Positions 48,960 to 57,240 of a stretch of DNA of 64,000 bases are shown piece after piece. Under the pieces are notes generated by a model, which saw only the letters and a program-made list of their open reading frames with translations, was not told where the DNA came from and did not search any database. A program made the position numbers and the translations under genes. Origin of the DNA: Nocardia wallacei. Its GTDB lineage: Bacteria > Actinomycetota > Actinomycetes > Mycobacteriales > Mycobacteriaceae. The stretch's first letter is position 1; each line of letters begins with the position of its first letter. The DNA lies in assembly GCF_029869545.1 (NCBI RefSeq), contig NZ_JARWQD010000249.1, forward strand, positions 22,054 to 86,053, given 5' to 3'.

Positions 48960-49850
48960 TCAGTGTGTCGGGTGCAGGTCGCTCGGGGGTTTGCCGTGGT
49001 GGCGGCGGAAGGCGGTGCTGAAGGCGAAAGGGTTGCGGTAACCCACTTTACGGGCGACCGTCGTGACCGTCTCGCCGTGCGCCAGCAGATCGGCGGCCAG
49101 GGTCATGCGGCGGCCGGTGAGGTAGGACAGCGGCGACTCGCCGAACAGCGCGGTGAACCGGCGATACAGGGTGGCGCGGGAGACCGCGGCGTGCGCGGCC
49201 AGGGAATCGGCGGTCCACGGGTGGCCCGGGCTGGAGTGGATCGCGTGCAGGATCCGGGCGACGATCGGATCCCGCAGTGCCGCATGCCATCCCGGCGAAT
49301 CCGGCTCGGTGCCCGCGAGCCAGGCGCGCAGCGTGTGCGCGAGCAGCAGATCCAGCAGGCGATCGCGGACCGCCTGGCGGCCGGGGCCGAGGTGGTCGAT
49401 CTCCTCGTCCAGGAGCGCCAGCGCGGCCGGTGAGGTACCGGAATCGGCTGTGACGCAGACGTATTCGGGCAGCGAGTCGAGCAGCCTGCGGCCCGCGATA
49501 TCGATACTGCCGTAGGTTCCGGCGATGACGACCGCGCGCCCGCCGTGCCCCGCGACGGGTGCGCGCAGGGCCGTGCAGTGCGCGCCCGCGTGAATGCGGA
49601 CCTGCGGCGGCGAGTCCGGCGCGTCGGCGAGCACGTGCGGCCCGGTGCCGCGGATCAGGGCGATATCCCCGGCGGTGAGTTCGGTGGTGTGGTGGTCACG
49701 AGTGAGCCAGGCGTGACCGTGCAGGACGGCGTAGAGCGTCAGCGGCGCCGCCTGATCGGCCAGCCAGGACCACGGCGCCTGGCGATCGGCGCGCCACAGC
49801 AGCGAGCCCTGCGCCCGAATCCCCTGCAGCATCTCCGCAAGCACGTCCAC
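48960..49850 (-). CDS. AraC-family regulator with cupin_6 domain
   Basis: A 296-residue regulator. The N-terminal cupin-like domain (about 10-165) includes APWSWLADQAAPLTLYAVLHGHAWL; the C-terminal double helix-turn-helix (about 200-290) includes WTADSLAAHAAVSRATLYRRFTALFGESPLSYLTGRRM and VARKVGYRNPFAFSTAFRRHHG. GTG 49850 is chosen because TAGCGT lies exactly seven bases upstream. It is divergent from the NmrA-like gene, which it likely activates, as in the common AraC/NmrA-SDR pairs of actinobacteria. The inducer is unknown. Confidence 0.9.
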   Translation of the reverse strand: MDVLAEMLQGIRAQGSLLWRADRQAPWSWLADQAAPLTLYAVLHGHAWLTRDHHTTELTAGDIALIRGTGPHVLADAPDSPPQVRIHAGAHCTALRAPVAGHGGRAVVIAGTYGSIDIAGRRLLDSLPEYVCVTADSGTSPAALALLDEEIDHLGPGRQAVRDRLLDLLLAHTLRAWLAGTEPDSPGWHAALRDPIVARILHAIHSSPGHPWTADSLAAHAAVSRATLYRRFTALFGESPLSYLTGRRMTLAADLLAHGETVTTVARKVGYRNPFAFSTAFRRHHGKPPSDLHPTH

Positions 49851-49982
49851 CGATACGACGCTACCGAGCCCCCTGAACCGAACACGAAGGTAGTCGAGCC
49901 CGCTACAGATGGCCGCGCCGGTCAAGCCCCTATTGACTCGAAGCATGAGATCGGAACGACAGATGGTCGGGGTGGTTGGGGG

Positions 49983-50786
49983 ATGAGGAACGGGACGACG
50001 GTGGTGGTCGGGGGGACGGGGAAGACGGGGCGGCTGGTGGCGGCCGGGGTGCGGGAGCGTGGGGATGTGGTGCGCACGGCGGCGCGGGCCGGGGCGGACG
50101 TGCGGTTCGACTGGTTCGAATCCGCTACGTGGGCACAGGTTCTGGGTGGTGCTGGTGCCGTCTACCTGGTGACGCCGATGGATCCGGACTTCCCGGCCGA
50201 GCGGGTGGGGGAGTTCGTGACGGCTGCCGAGGCCGCGGGCGTGCGGCGCCTGGTGCTGCTGTCGGGCCTGAGTGCCGGATACGGGAGTGTGCCGATGGCG
50301 TCGCGCGAAACACCGGTGCGTGAGAGCGGGCTGGAGTGGACGATCCTGCGGCCCGGAGCGTTCGCGCAGAATTTCGACCCGGGCGAACGGACCGGTCGCG
50401 CACTCGCCGCCGGGGAACTCCGGCTGCCGGTGGCCCCGCGGACCCGCGTCGCCTACATCGACGTCCGTGACATCGCCGATGTCGCGATCGAGACGCTGAC
50501 CGCCGACGGCCACAGCGGTCGCATCTACACGCTGACCGGTGCCCGCGCCGTCTCCTACACCGAGGCCGTCGCCCTGATCTCCGCGGCTACGGGAAAGCAG
50601 GCGCGCTTCACTCGAATCCCGTTGCCGGACTGGATCACCGAGCAACGCGCGGCAGGCATCCGGGAATCGGCGCTCGACTGGTCACTGGAAACCTTCGCCG
50701 CCCAGGAGCGCGGCGCCTACGCCCACCTCCACCCCGATGTCCACACCCTCCTGGGCCGCGCCCCCCGCCCCTTCACCGGGAGGTGA
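49983..50786 (+). CDS. NmrA-like NAD(P)-binding protein
   Basis: A 267-residue atypical SDR of the NmrA/NAD(P)H-quinone-reductase-like group. The nucleotide loop is VVVGGTGKTGRLVAAG; the fold continues with YLVTPMD and RLVLLSG, but the classical Tyr-x3-Lys is absent, as in NmrA proteins. ILRPGAFAQNF is a family signature. It may be a redox sensor or a reductase. It is divergent from the AraC gene; its 3' end overlaps the convergent UbiA-like gene by 14 bases. Confidence 0.82.
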   Translation: MRNGTTVVVGGTGKTGRLVAAGVRERGDVVRTAARAGADVRFDWFESATWAQVLGGAGAVYLVTPMDPDFPAERVGEFVTAAEAAGVRRLVLLSGLSAGYGSVPMASRETPVRESGLEWTILRPGAFAQNFDPGERTGRALAAGELRLPVAPRTRVAYIDVRDIADVAIETLTADGHSGRIYTLTGARAVSYTEAVALISAATGKQARFTRIPLPDWITEQRAAGIRESALDWSLETFAAQERGAYAHLHPDVHTLLGRAPRPFTGR

Positions 50787-51789
50787 AGGTGGCGGCCGCG
50801 GGGAGGACTGTCGTCCAGGCCATGAGGGCGACCATGACGACGAAGAGTGCGGCGCGGGGGCGCACGATGGTCATGGCTTCGTCGGGTGGCTTGCCCCAGA
50901 TGCCCGCCAGGGTGCTGCCGAGATACCACAGGACGATCGCCAGGACGGCGGCGTAGGGGATGAGGGTCCAGGTCCAACCCGCCACGGCCACAACACTTCC
51001 GATGACGAGGGCGGCGCCGACGCTCACTCGCGTGATCGACTCGGCGAACGAGGCGCGCAGGCCCAGCGCCCGCACCGAGGTCATGATCTCGTGCTCGGCG
51101 TCCTCGGGCAGATCCTCGGCGGTGTTGACCGAGAAGAGCCCGGTCAGTGTCAGGCCGAGGCCGAGAACGGCCAGCAGCGCGGGGATTTCGATGGGCCGAT
51201 CATAGAGCCGCAGCACCACCAGCCCGGGGAAGACCATCGTGGCGACGTAGGTCCACGGGATCTGCCAGAACCCGGCGGACTTGAAATGCCAGGGCGGCAG
51301 CGAATACTGCAGCAGCAGGAAGGTGCCCAGCGGAACGATGAGCAGCAGATCGAGATGCCTTGTCGCCCAGGCGAGATAGAGGCCGCCGAGCAGGATGAAG
51401 GCGACCATGAGGTAGATCTCCCACGCCACGAACCGCACCCCGAGATCGCGCACCATGCGGGAGAACTTGGACTTGTACTCCATATCGACCCAGCGGTCGG
51501 CCAGGCAGTTGGCGACGTGCAGCACCTGGATGGCCACGGCGAGGATCAGCGCCGCGACCAGCATGGGAACGTTCCATATCTCGGCGCCGGAGTGGGCGCT
51601 GAACAGCACATCGGCCACCATCACGGCCGCGGACATGGGCGCGATCTCGGGCCGGGTCAACCACAGCGCGTAGTTGACCCGGGTGCCCGGTGTCAGGGAC
51701 CGGCCCTGCTCGCCAGGACCGGCCGTGAAGATGCGTTGTAGTCGACCCCGGTGGGTCGGACTCACGTCGTTGTGAGTGACAGTCGGCAA
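50773..51789 (-). CDS. UbiA-family membrane prenyltransferase or terpene cyclase (copy 1)
   Basis: A 338-residue membrane protein with about eight or nine segments. The first Asp-rich motif is NCLADRWVDME (NxxxDxxxD), the second NTAEDLPEDAEH, both Mg2+-diphosphate sites of UbiA enzymes. A ~30-residue N-terminal extension (RLQRIFTAGPGEQGRSL) is shared with copy 2 at 53.3 kb. UbiA members prenylate acceptors, but some cyclise terpene diphosphates. The TTG start at 51789 lies three bases after the idi stop; GTG 51765 is possible. It is third in the methyltransferase-idi-UbiA transcript, so its donor may be the methylated prenyl diphosphate (inference). Confidence 0.83.
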   Translation of the reverse strand: MPTVTHNDVSPTHRGRLQRIFTAGPGEQGRSLTPGTRVNYALWLTRPEIAPMSAAVMVADVLFSAHSGAEIWNVPMLVAALILAVAIQVLHVANCLADRWVDMEYKSKFSRMVRDLGVRFVAWEIYLMVAFILLGGLYLAWATRHLDLLLIVPLGTFLLLQYSLPPWHFKSAGFWQIPWTYVATMVFPGLVVLRLYDRPIEIPALLAVLGLGLTLTGLFSVNTAEDLPEDAEHEIMTSVRALGLRASFAESITRVSVGAALVIGSVVAVAGWTWTLIPYAAVLAIVLWYLGSTLAGIWGKPPDEAMTIVRPRAALFVVMVALMAWTTVLPAAATFTSR

Positions 51790-51792
51790 TTG

Positions 51793-52362
51793 CTATCCGT
51801 TCCTCGAGAATTCGGGCCTGGCCACCTCGAGCACGCCGAGCAGCCAGGGAGTGTAGCGGTCGGGCTCGACCGTGAGCGCCGCGTGCAGTTCGGCGGGGTC
51901 GACCCACGCGCATTCGGAGACTTCGGCCGGATCCGGTTGCAGCACAGCGTCGCTGAGCGTGCCGACCAGCACGTGATCCCACTCGTTCTCCTCCTGGCTC
52001 TCGAGCGGGTCCAGCGCGCGATAGCGATAGACGCCGACCTCGGTCAGGGTGTCGGAGATCGTGCCGAGTTCCTCCTTCAGCCGGATCGTCGCCGCGCCGA
52101 CCACGTCCTGTCCCGGGGCCGGATGTCCGCAGCACGCGTTCGACCACAGTCCGGGGAACCGCGTCTTGACCGCGGCGCGCCGCTGCAGCAGCACCCGCCC
52201 CGCCGGGTCGTACAGCAGCACCGAGAACGCGCGATGCAGCCGCCCGGGCCGATGATGGGCCCGTGCCACCGAACACGAACCGACCGCGAAGCCGTCCCCG
52301 TCGACCAGTTCGACGAGCAGCGCCTCGCGATCGGCCTCGAATTGTCCTGTGCCGGAGGCCAT
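51793..52362 (-). CDS. idi: Isopentenyl-diphosphate delta-isomerase, type I
   Basis: A 189-residue Nudix-fold type I IPP isomerase. The active cysteine is in SNACCGHP and the glutamates in QEENEWDHVLVG; RLHRAFSVLLYD starts the domain. It converts IPP to DMAPP, the starter for geranyl diphosphate. The ATG shares one base with the upstream methyltransferase stop (TGATG). A dedicated idi copy within a secondary-metabolite operon suggests extra demand for DMAPP/GPP. Confidence 0.92.
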   Translation of the reverse strand: MASGTGQFEADREALLVELVDGDGFAVGSCSVARAHHRPGRLHRAFSVLLYDPAGRVLLQRRAAVKTRFPGLWSNACCGHPAPGQDVVGAATIRLKEELGTISDTLTEVGVYRYRALDPLESQEENEWDHVLVGTLSDAVLQPDPAEVSECAWVDPAELHAALTVEPDRYTPWLLGVLEVARPEFSRNG

Positions 52363-53231
52363 CAGGCGACTCTGTCGGCAACGATGAGCAGATACTGGAA
52401 GCTGCCCTCCCGGTAGGCGGTGAGGAACGGCTTCTCCACCCCGGTCGCCAGTTCCGAATGCGAGCGCAGCTCCCAGTACGGGATGGTGGCCGGGGTCAGG
52501 TCGACCACGCTCACCGGCACCAGTTTGTTCGCGGCCAGCGCCTTGAAGTACTCGCTGCGCGGGTGGATGTTGCAGGTGTAGTGGGCGTCGATCTGGCTCA
52601 CCGCCGAGGACCGGCCGCCGATGACATCGTTGGAGCACCCGGTGATGCACACGTAGCGCCCGCCCGGCCGCAACAGCCTGGCGAACTCGGTGTAGAGCTC
52701 GAACAGGTCGACGTACATGGTGGTTTCGTTGGTCCAGATGCCGCGGATCGAGCCGGTGTCGAATCCGGTGTCGAGCATGTTGCGCAGGTGGAAGGCGACC
52801 CGGTCGGTGATCCCGCGCTGCTCGGCCTGCTCGTTGGCGAAGCCGACCTGATACTCCGAGATCGAGACGCCGTCGACCCGGCAGCCGAAGCGGGCGTGGG
52901 CCATGATGCTGGTCCCGCCGCGACCGGAGCCGGCGTCGACCAGCCGATCCTCGGCCGTCACCGGGCCGAATTGGTCCAGCAAATAGTCGGCCTGCGCGGT
53001 TTCCAGCCGATGCATTTCGGCGACGAGGCGCTCCTCGCGAGTCTCCTCCGGGCCCGTCAGGACCTGCGGGTCGTAATCCCCGATTCCGTAGTGGTGATGG
53101 TAGAGGCCGTCCACCTCACCGAGCCGGACATTGACGCGATCGTCGTTCGGATTGTTGTTCCAGTAATCGGCGACGGCTCGCTGGTATGGGGTTCGAAGTA
53201 CATTGTCCGTTGCCGAGTCCAGCATTGACAT
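52362..53231 (-). CDS. Geranyl-diphosphate C-methyltransferase homologue
   Basis: A 289-residue SAM-dependent methyltransferase closely resembling Streptomyces geranyl diphosphate 2-C-methyltransferase (the first enzyme of 2-methylisoborneol formation). Shared features are RLGEVDGLYHHHYGIGDYDP, the SAM loop VDAGSGRGGTS, RNMLDTGFDTGS, NETTMYVDL and HPRSEYFKALAANKLVPV. It should make 2-methyl-GPP. ATG 53231 is preferred (AAGG nine bases upstream) over ATG 53240. It heads the methyltransferase-idi-UbiA operon. The usual partner, 2-methylisoborneol synthase, is absent in the window, so the methylated prenyl unit probably goes elsewhere. Confidence 0.87.
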   Translation of the reverse strand: MSMLDSATDNVLRTPYQRAVADYWNNNPNDDRVNVRLGEVDGLYHHHYGIGDYDPQVLTGPEETREERLVAEMHRLETAQADYLLDQFGPVTAEDRLVDAGSGRGGTSIMAHARFGCRVDGVSISEYQVGFANEQAEQRGITDRVAFHLRNMLDTGFDTGSIRGIWTNETTMYVDLFELYTEFARLLRPGGRYVCITGCSNDVIGGRSSAVSQIDAHYTCNIHPRSEYFKALAANKLVPVSVVDLTPATIPYWELRSHSELATGVEKPFLTAYREGSFQYLLIVADRVA

Positions 53232-53252
53232 GGTCGCCATCCTTTCGCACTG

Positions 53253-53281
53253 TTTTCATCGGCCGGGATTGCTTGTATTAT
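53253..53281. promoter_or_regulatory. Overlapping divergent promoters of the methyl-prenyl genes
   Basis: On the plus strand TTTTCA (53253-53258) and TATTAT (53276-53281), 17-base spacer, face the UbiA copy 2 gene. On the minus strand TAATAC (53280-53275) occupies almost the same bases and faces the methyltransferase. The AT-rich stretch is unusual for this DNA. Both genes may be switched together. Confidence 0.5.
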
Positions 53282-53322
53282 GCGCGGGTACAGGGGTGTT
53301 GGCCAGGGAATTGGAGAATTCG

Positions 53323-54312
53323 ATGACCATGAGTTCGGTATCGGAGTTCCGCCGCGTATTTGCGGTCGGTCCGGGTGAGGAGGGGCGAAAACTTTCGGTG
53401 CGGGAGTTTTTCCGGTTCGGCCTGGCCGTCCAGCGGATGGAGGTCGTTCCGCTGGGCATGGGGGTCATGGCCGCGTCGGTGGTGGTGAGCACCCATTCGT
53501 GGGGTGAGGTGTTCTCGTTACGGATGCTCGTCACCTTTGTCATGCTCACCGCCTATGTCTTGGTCACCAACGTCGTGAACTGCCTCGCCGACCGCTGGCT
53601 GGATATGGAATTCAAGTCGCGCCTGTCCCGCGCGGTGCACGAGCTCGGGGTGCGCCGGGTCCGGAGATTGATCCTGGAGCGGCTCGCCGCCATCGCCGTG
53701 TTCCTGATCTGGCTGGTGACCCTGACCGGTCACGTCGAGCTGCTGCTTCTCGTCGGTATCGGGGTCGTGCTGGCATTTCAGTATTCGCTGCCGCCGCTGC
53801 ATTTGAAGGGCGCCGGAATATGGCAGGTTCCGACGGTGCTGGTGATGGTGACCTTCCTTCCCGGAATTGTTCTGCTGCGCACCTACGATCGTCCGATCGA
53901 ATGGGCGGCCGTGCTGGCGATTCTCGGACTCGCGCTGACGGTCAATTCGGCATTCATCGTGAATGCGGCGGAGGATGTTCCGGAGGATACCGAACATTCC
54001 ATCAATACCGCACCGTGTGCGCTCGGCCTGGCGGCCTCGTTCGTGCTCGGGCTGACCCAACTCGTGGTCGGTGCCGCCATTTTCGTCGCGGCGACGTTTC
54101 CGCTCGCCGGATTTTCCTGGACCTATATTCCGTATCTGGCGATGATCGGCGTCGGGGTGCGTTATTTCCTGCACTTGCTGACCGGTGTGCGCGGCAAGGA
54201 GTTGGCGGCGGCGATGGAGGTCGTGCGCGGCGCGAAATCCTGGGCGTTCGTGGCCATGCTGCTGGCCTGGGGGTCGGTGGTCCCCGCTGCGGCAGTGTTC
54301 GCGGCCCGGTGA
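53323..54312 (+). CDS. UbiA-family membrane prenyltransferase or terpene cyclase (copy 2)
   Basis: A 329-residue paralogue of the protein at 50.8 kb. Shared landmarks are RRVFAVGPGEEGRKL, NCLADRWLDMEFKSRLSR, FQYSLPPLHLKGAGIWQVP, TYDRPIEWAAVLAILGL and NAAEDVPEDTEH. About eight or nine membrane segments are expected. Both Asp-rich motifs are intact. ATG 53323 follows GGAG by six bases. It is divergent from the methyltransferase operon and convergent with the SDR gene, so it lies between the two halves of the cluster. Two diverged copies suggest different acceptors, or a transferase and a cyclase. Confidence 0.83.
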   Translation: MTMSSVSEFRRVFAVGPGEEGRKLSVREFFRFGLAVQRMEVVPLGMGVMAASVVVSTHSWGEVFSLRMLVTFVMLTAYVLVTNVVNCLADRWLDMEFKSRLSRAVHELGVRRVRRLILERLAAIAVFLIWLVTLTGHVELLLLVGIGVVLAFQYSLPPLHLKGAGIWQVPTVLVMVTFLPGIVLLRTYDRPIEWAAVLAILGLALTVNSAFIVNAAEDVPEDTEHSINTAPCALGLAASFVLGLTQLVVGAAIFVAATFPLAGFSWTYIPYLAMIGVGVRYFLHLLTGVRGKELAAAMEVVRGAKSWAFVAMLLAWGSVVPAAAVFAAR

Positions 54313-54318
54313 CAGCGG

Positions 54319-55134
54319 TCATGAGGCCGCCCGGGTGGTGCGGCGACGGGCCTGGGCGATACTGCGGCGGAAGAACGGCCGCATGAAATCCTCGGGGAGA
54401 TTGGCCCAGCGCATCAGGAAGGTGGTGAGCGGGTCGACGGCGATATGCGCGCGGCCCCGCTCCAGCCCGCGCACCGCCGCCTCACCGACCTCGGCGGCGG
54501 GCATCGGATCGATGGAGCCGGTGATGGCCTTGGTCTCCGCCGGTTTGCGCAGGTTCTCCCGGACCAGACCCGGGGTGTCGGTATCGGCGGGATACAGCAC
54601 CGACACCCGCACGCCCGCCGGTTCGGCCTCGTACCGCAGGCACAGCCCGAGCTGGCGGATGCTCGCCTTGGTCGGGGCGTAGGCTCCGTATCCCGGGATG
54701 CCGAGGAACGCCGAGGTCGAACTCAGCAGCAGCACATGGCCGGTGCCGCGGTCCAGCATCCCCGGGAGCACGGCGCGCACGGCGTTGACCGACCCGAGAT
54801 AGTTGGCGTCGGACTGGATCTCGAACTCGTCGTCGGCCAGGTCCACGAACAGCCCCGGCAGGGTGAGACCGGCGCAGCAGGCCAGCACCGCGCAGTCGCC
54901 GTTGCGGGCCTCCAGCTCCTTGATCGCCGCGGTGAGCGCCGGACGATCGGTGACATCGGCGGCCGCATGGTCGGCCCCGAGGCGATTCGCGGTCTCCCGC
55001 AAGGGATCCGGGCGCCGGGCGATGATCGACACCCGGGCCCCGCGGCGGGCGCACGCGGCCGCCACGGCCGCCCCGATCCCCTCGGAGGCACCGGTGACGA
55101 TGACGTGCTTTCCCGTCCAGTCCATGGTGCTCAT
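54319..55134 (-). CDS. SDR similar to 3-ketodihydrosphingosine reductase
   Basis: A 271-residue short-chain dehydrogenase. The cofactor loop is VTGASEGIGAAVA, with basic ARRPD after it (NADPH-preferring); the catalytic residues are in SSTSAFLGIPGYGAYAPTKASIRQL (Ser, Tyr, Lys). The NAG motif is CCAG. The arrangement and length recall 3-ketosphinganine reductases, which reduce the ketone made by serine palmitoyltransferase-type enzymes. That fits the alpha-oxoamine synthase upstream in the same operon (inference). ATG 55134 overlaps the DUF1702 stop by four bases. It is the last gene of the operon. Confidence 0.82.
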   Translation of the reverse strand: MSTMDWTGKHVIVTGASEGIGAAVAAACARRGARVSIIARRPDPLRETANRLGADHAAADVTDRPALTAAIKELEARNGDCAVLACCAGLTLPGLFVDLADDEFEIQSDANYLGSVNAVRAVLPGMLDRGTGHVLLLSSTSAFLGIPGYGAYAPTKASIRQLGLCLRYEAEPAGVRVSVLYPADTDTPGLVRENLRKPAETKAITGSIDPMPAAEVGEAAVRGLERGRAHIAVDPLTTFLMRWANLPEDFMRPFFRRSIAQARRRTTRAAS

Positions 55135-56090
55135 TTCGGTGTGGCCAGCACGCCGAGGTGATCGCGCCAGCGCTGGTAGGCGGCCGCGGTGCCGTCCTGG
55201 GGCACCTCGTCGAAGGCCTGATCGATCAGCGCGGCGGCCTCGTCGAGGGTGCGGCCGGTGTAGGTGCGCACCGCCGCGTGGGTGTGCGGGATGGCGTTGT
55301 CGGCCTGCGTGCGGATCTTGGCGACCATGGCGGATCCGGCGGCCAGCGGCCGCCGGAACTGCGGCACCCGGGCCAGGATCGCCTCCAGGTCGGCGGTTTC
55401 CACACCGCCCGCGAACGTGGTCGCGATGCCGATTCCGCCCCACAGGTCGGCGTGCCGGCTCGCGTCGAACTCCTCGATCAGCTTCGCGACACCCTCCGGC
55501 GAGCCGCCGCTGACGAACCACAGCGCCCGCCCGATGCCCTGATCGGCCGCCCGCAGCAGCGGTGCGCGATCGCCCATCCAGCGGGGGTAGCGGGTGTCGA
55601 CGTAATGCTGGCCGATGTACTTCTCGGTGCGGAAGAAGGCGTTGTAGAAGCCGTAGCCGTCGATCGCCAGCCAGCGGTAGGACGGATGCTTGGGCATCAC
55701 CTTCCGCCAGAACGGCCTCGGGATCCGGCCCATCGCCAGCCCGACACCGACGTACATGGTCAGGTCGTGCTTGGCGGCGGGCCCGGCGATGAGGTCGTGG
55801 GCGCGGGTGCTGAACGGGGTGATCGAGTCGACCGCGGCCAAACCCGTTGCGGCGCCCTCGAATGCGAAGCCCTGGTACCGCTCGGGCAGCTGGTTGATGT
55901 GGGCGATCAGCTCGTCGTTGTTCTTACTGCGGACGGCGACGTCGATGCAGCTCGCCAGATTCGTGGCGACGCGCTCCAGTTCGGCCTTCGTCGCCGGGCT
56001 CGGCGCCTGGAAACCGGGTCTGCCCAGCGGGGGCACGTCGGTGCCGGTGCCCAGCAGCGCCGACCGGAGTGGTCCGATCATCGATGGCAT
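55131..56090 (-). CDS. DUF1702 family protein
   Basis: A 319-residue soluble protein of the DUF1702 type, a family met in enediyne clusters and related loci. Typical stretches are LPERYQGFAFEGAATGLAAVDSITPF, YVGVGLAMGRIPRPFW, GYGFYNAFFRTEKYI, and WGGIGIATTFAGGV. No catalytic motif is recognised. It is alpha-helical by eye. ATG 56090 follows GAGGA; the previous gene ends 37 bases upstream. Its presence with UnbU- and UnbV-like proteins suggests that the three work together, but the function is unknown. Confidence 0.8.
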   Translation of the reverse strand: MPSMIGPLRSALLGTGTDVPPLGRPGFQAPSPATKAELERVATNLASCIDVAVRSKNNDELIAHINQLPERYQGFAFEGAATGLAAVDSITPFSTRAHDLIAGPAAKHDLTMYVGVGLAMGRIPRPFWRKVMPKHPSYRWLAIDGYGFYNAFFRTEKYIGQHYVDTRYPRWMGDRAPLLRAADQGIGRALWFVSGGSPEGVAKLIEEFDASRHADLWGGIGIATTFAGGVETADLEAILARVPQFRRPLAAGSAMVAKIRTQADNAIPHTHAAVRTYTGRTLDEAAALIDQAFDEVPQDGTAAAYQRWRDHLGVLATPK

Positions 56091-56127
56091 GTGATCCTCG
56101 ATTCTGTTGCGGCGGTGCGGGGTTCGG

Positions 56128-57240
56128 TCACGATGTCGCGGCCACGGGCTGCGGTGCGGCCGGTTCGGTCACGGTTACGGCGGTCGCGGCCGGTGCGCGG
56201 TTGCCGAGCCATTCGCGAATGTTGCGGTACCACCAGAAGATGCCGCGGGCGGCGCAGACGACCACGAGGGCGAAGAACAGCCCGAACGACACGTTCAGGG
56301 CCATGCAGACGCCGTACATGATGCCCACCGCCGCGCCGAAGGCGATCTGGTCGCGCTTCTTGAACGGCGTGGTGGCCGGGTCGGTGATCATGTAGTTGGA
56401 GTAGAGCACGAAGGCGATTCCGGTCATCGGCGCCAGCCCCGCGATGATCGAGATATCGCTGTCGAGCACGCCGCGCACCACCGCCTGCAGCACGAAGGCG
56501 CCGAGCCAGGCCATGATCAGCGGCGTCTTCTTGGTCAGCTTGGCGTTCAACATGGTTCCCGCCATCAGCAGCCCGAGCACCAGCAGCGCGTCGAGGGGTC
56601 CCGAGACGAACTCCAGGAAGTGGTACGGACCCACCACCGAGAAGAACGGGAACACCAGCAGCGCGACCACGATGCCGAAGTTCGACGGGTTCATGAAGTG
56701 CTTCATCTTGCCGTTGATCTTCGCCCGCAGCACCCATTTCGCGCCGACGGCGACGGTGATCCCGAACGCCACCGGCAGGAAGGTGTCACCGGCGTAGACC
56801 AGGAAGTTCAGCGCGAGGCCGGTGATGTGGGCGGGCATCAGGAACACCAGCAGCCCGCGCAGGCCGTTGCCCCGGTACGCGGCGGGGCGTCGATAGGCCC
56901 ACGCCGCCAGCGTTTCCAGGAGCAGTTCGACCGCGTAGGCGGTGCCCGCGGCCAGGAACGGCCACAGCCACGGCTGCTCGAAACCGAGGAACAGGAAGCC
57001 CACGATGTTGAAGAAGGTGAGCGAGCCCGCGAAGTTGCGCAGGGCCAGATAGCGCGGGTCGCGGCCCTCCTTGTTCACGCCCAGCCACTTCTGGCGCCAC
57101 GTCTTCTCCGCCGGGGCCTCCGGCGTGAGTGTCGCTGTGGCGGAGGATGATCCGTTGCCCGCTACGGCCGCGGATCCGTTGCCTTCGATACCGGTTGCTG
57201 GTTTGTCGTCGGCCGGACGGCCGTTTCCTTCGACACTCAC
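56128..57240 (-). CDS. RnfD/NqrB-like membrane protein (UnbU type)
   Basis: A 370-residue protein with a ~55-residue Gly/Ala/Thr-rich N-terminus and about nine or ten membrane segments. The region MKHFMNPSNFGIVVALLVFP and SNYMITDPATTPFKKRDQ matches RnfD/NqrB proteins and their enediyne relatives (UnbU). In Rnf/Nqr the conserved Thr carries FMN; here the TDPATTP motif is kept. It may move electrons across the membrane for a redox step on the product. GTG 57240 follows GGGAGG and overlaps the UnbV stop by four bases. Confidence 0.82.
   Translation of the reverse strand: MSVEGNGRPADDKPATGIEGNGSAAVAGNGSSSATATLTPEAPAEKTWRQKWLGVNKEGRDPRYLALRNFAGSLTFFNIVGFLFLGFEQPWLWPFLAAGTAYAVELLLETLAAWAYRRPAAYRGNGLRGLLVFLMPAHITGLALNFLVYAGDTFLPVAFGITVAVGAKWVLRAKINGKMKHFMNPSNFGIVVALLVFPFFSVVGPYHFLEFVSGPLDALLVLGLLMAGTMLNAKLTKKTPLIMAWLGAFVLQAVVRGVLDSDISIIAGLAPMTGIAFVLYSNYMITDPATTPFKKRDQIAFGAAVGIMYGVCMALNVSFGLFFALVVVCAARGIFWWYRNIREWLGNRAPAATAVTVTEPAAPQPVAATS

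Noticed and set aside
52362..53231. 2-Methylisoborneol cluster
   Set aside because: The methyltransferase fits, but no class I MIB synthase or cyclic-nucleotide-binding partner lies within the window.
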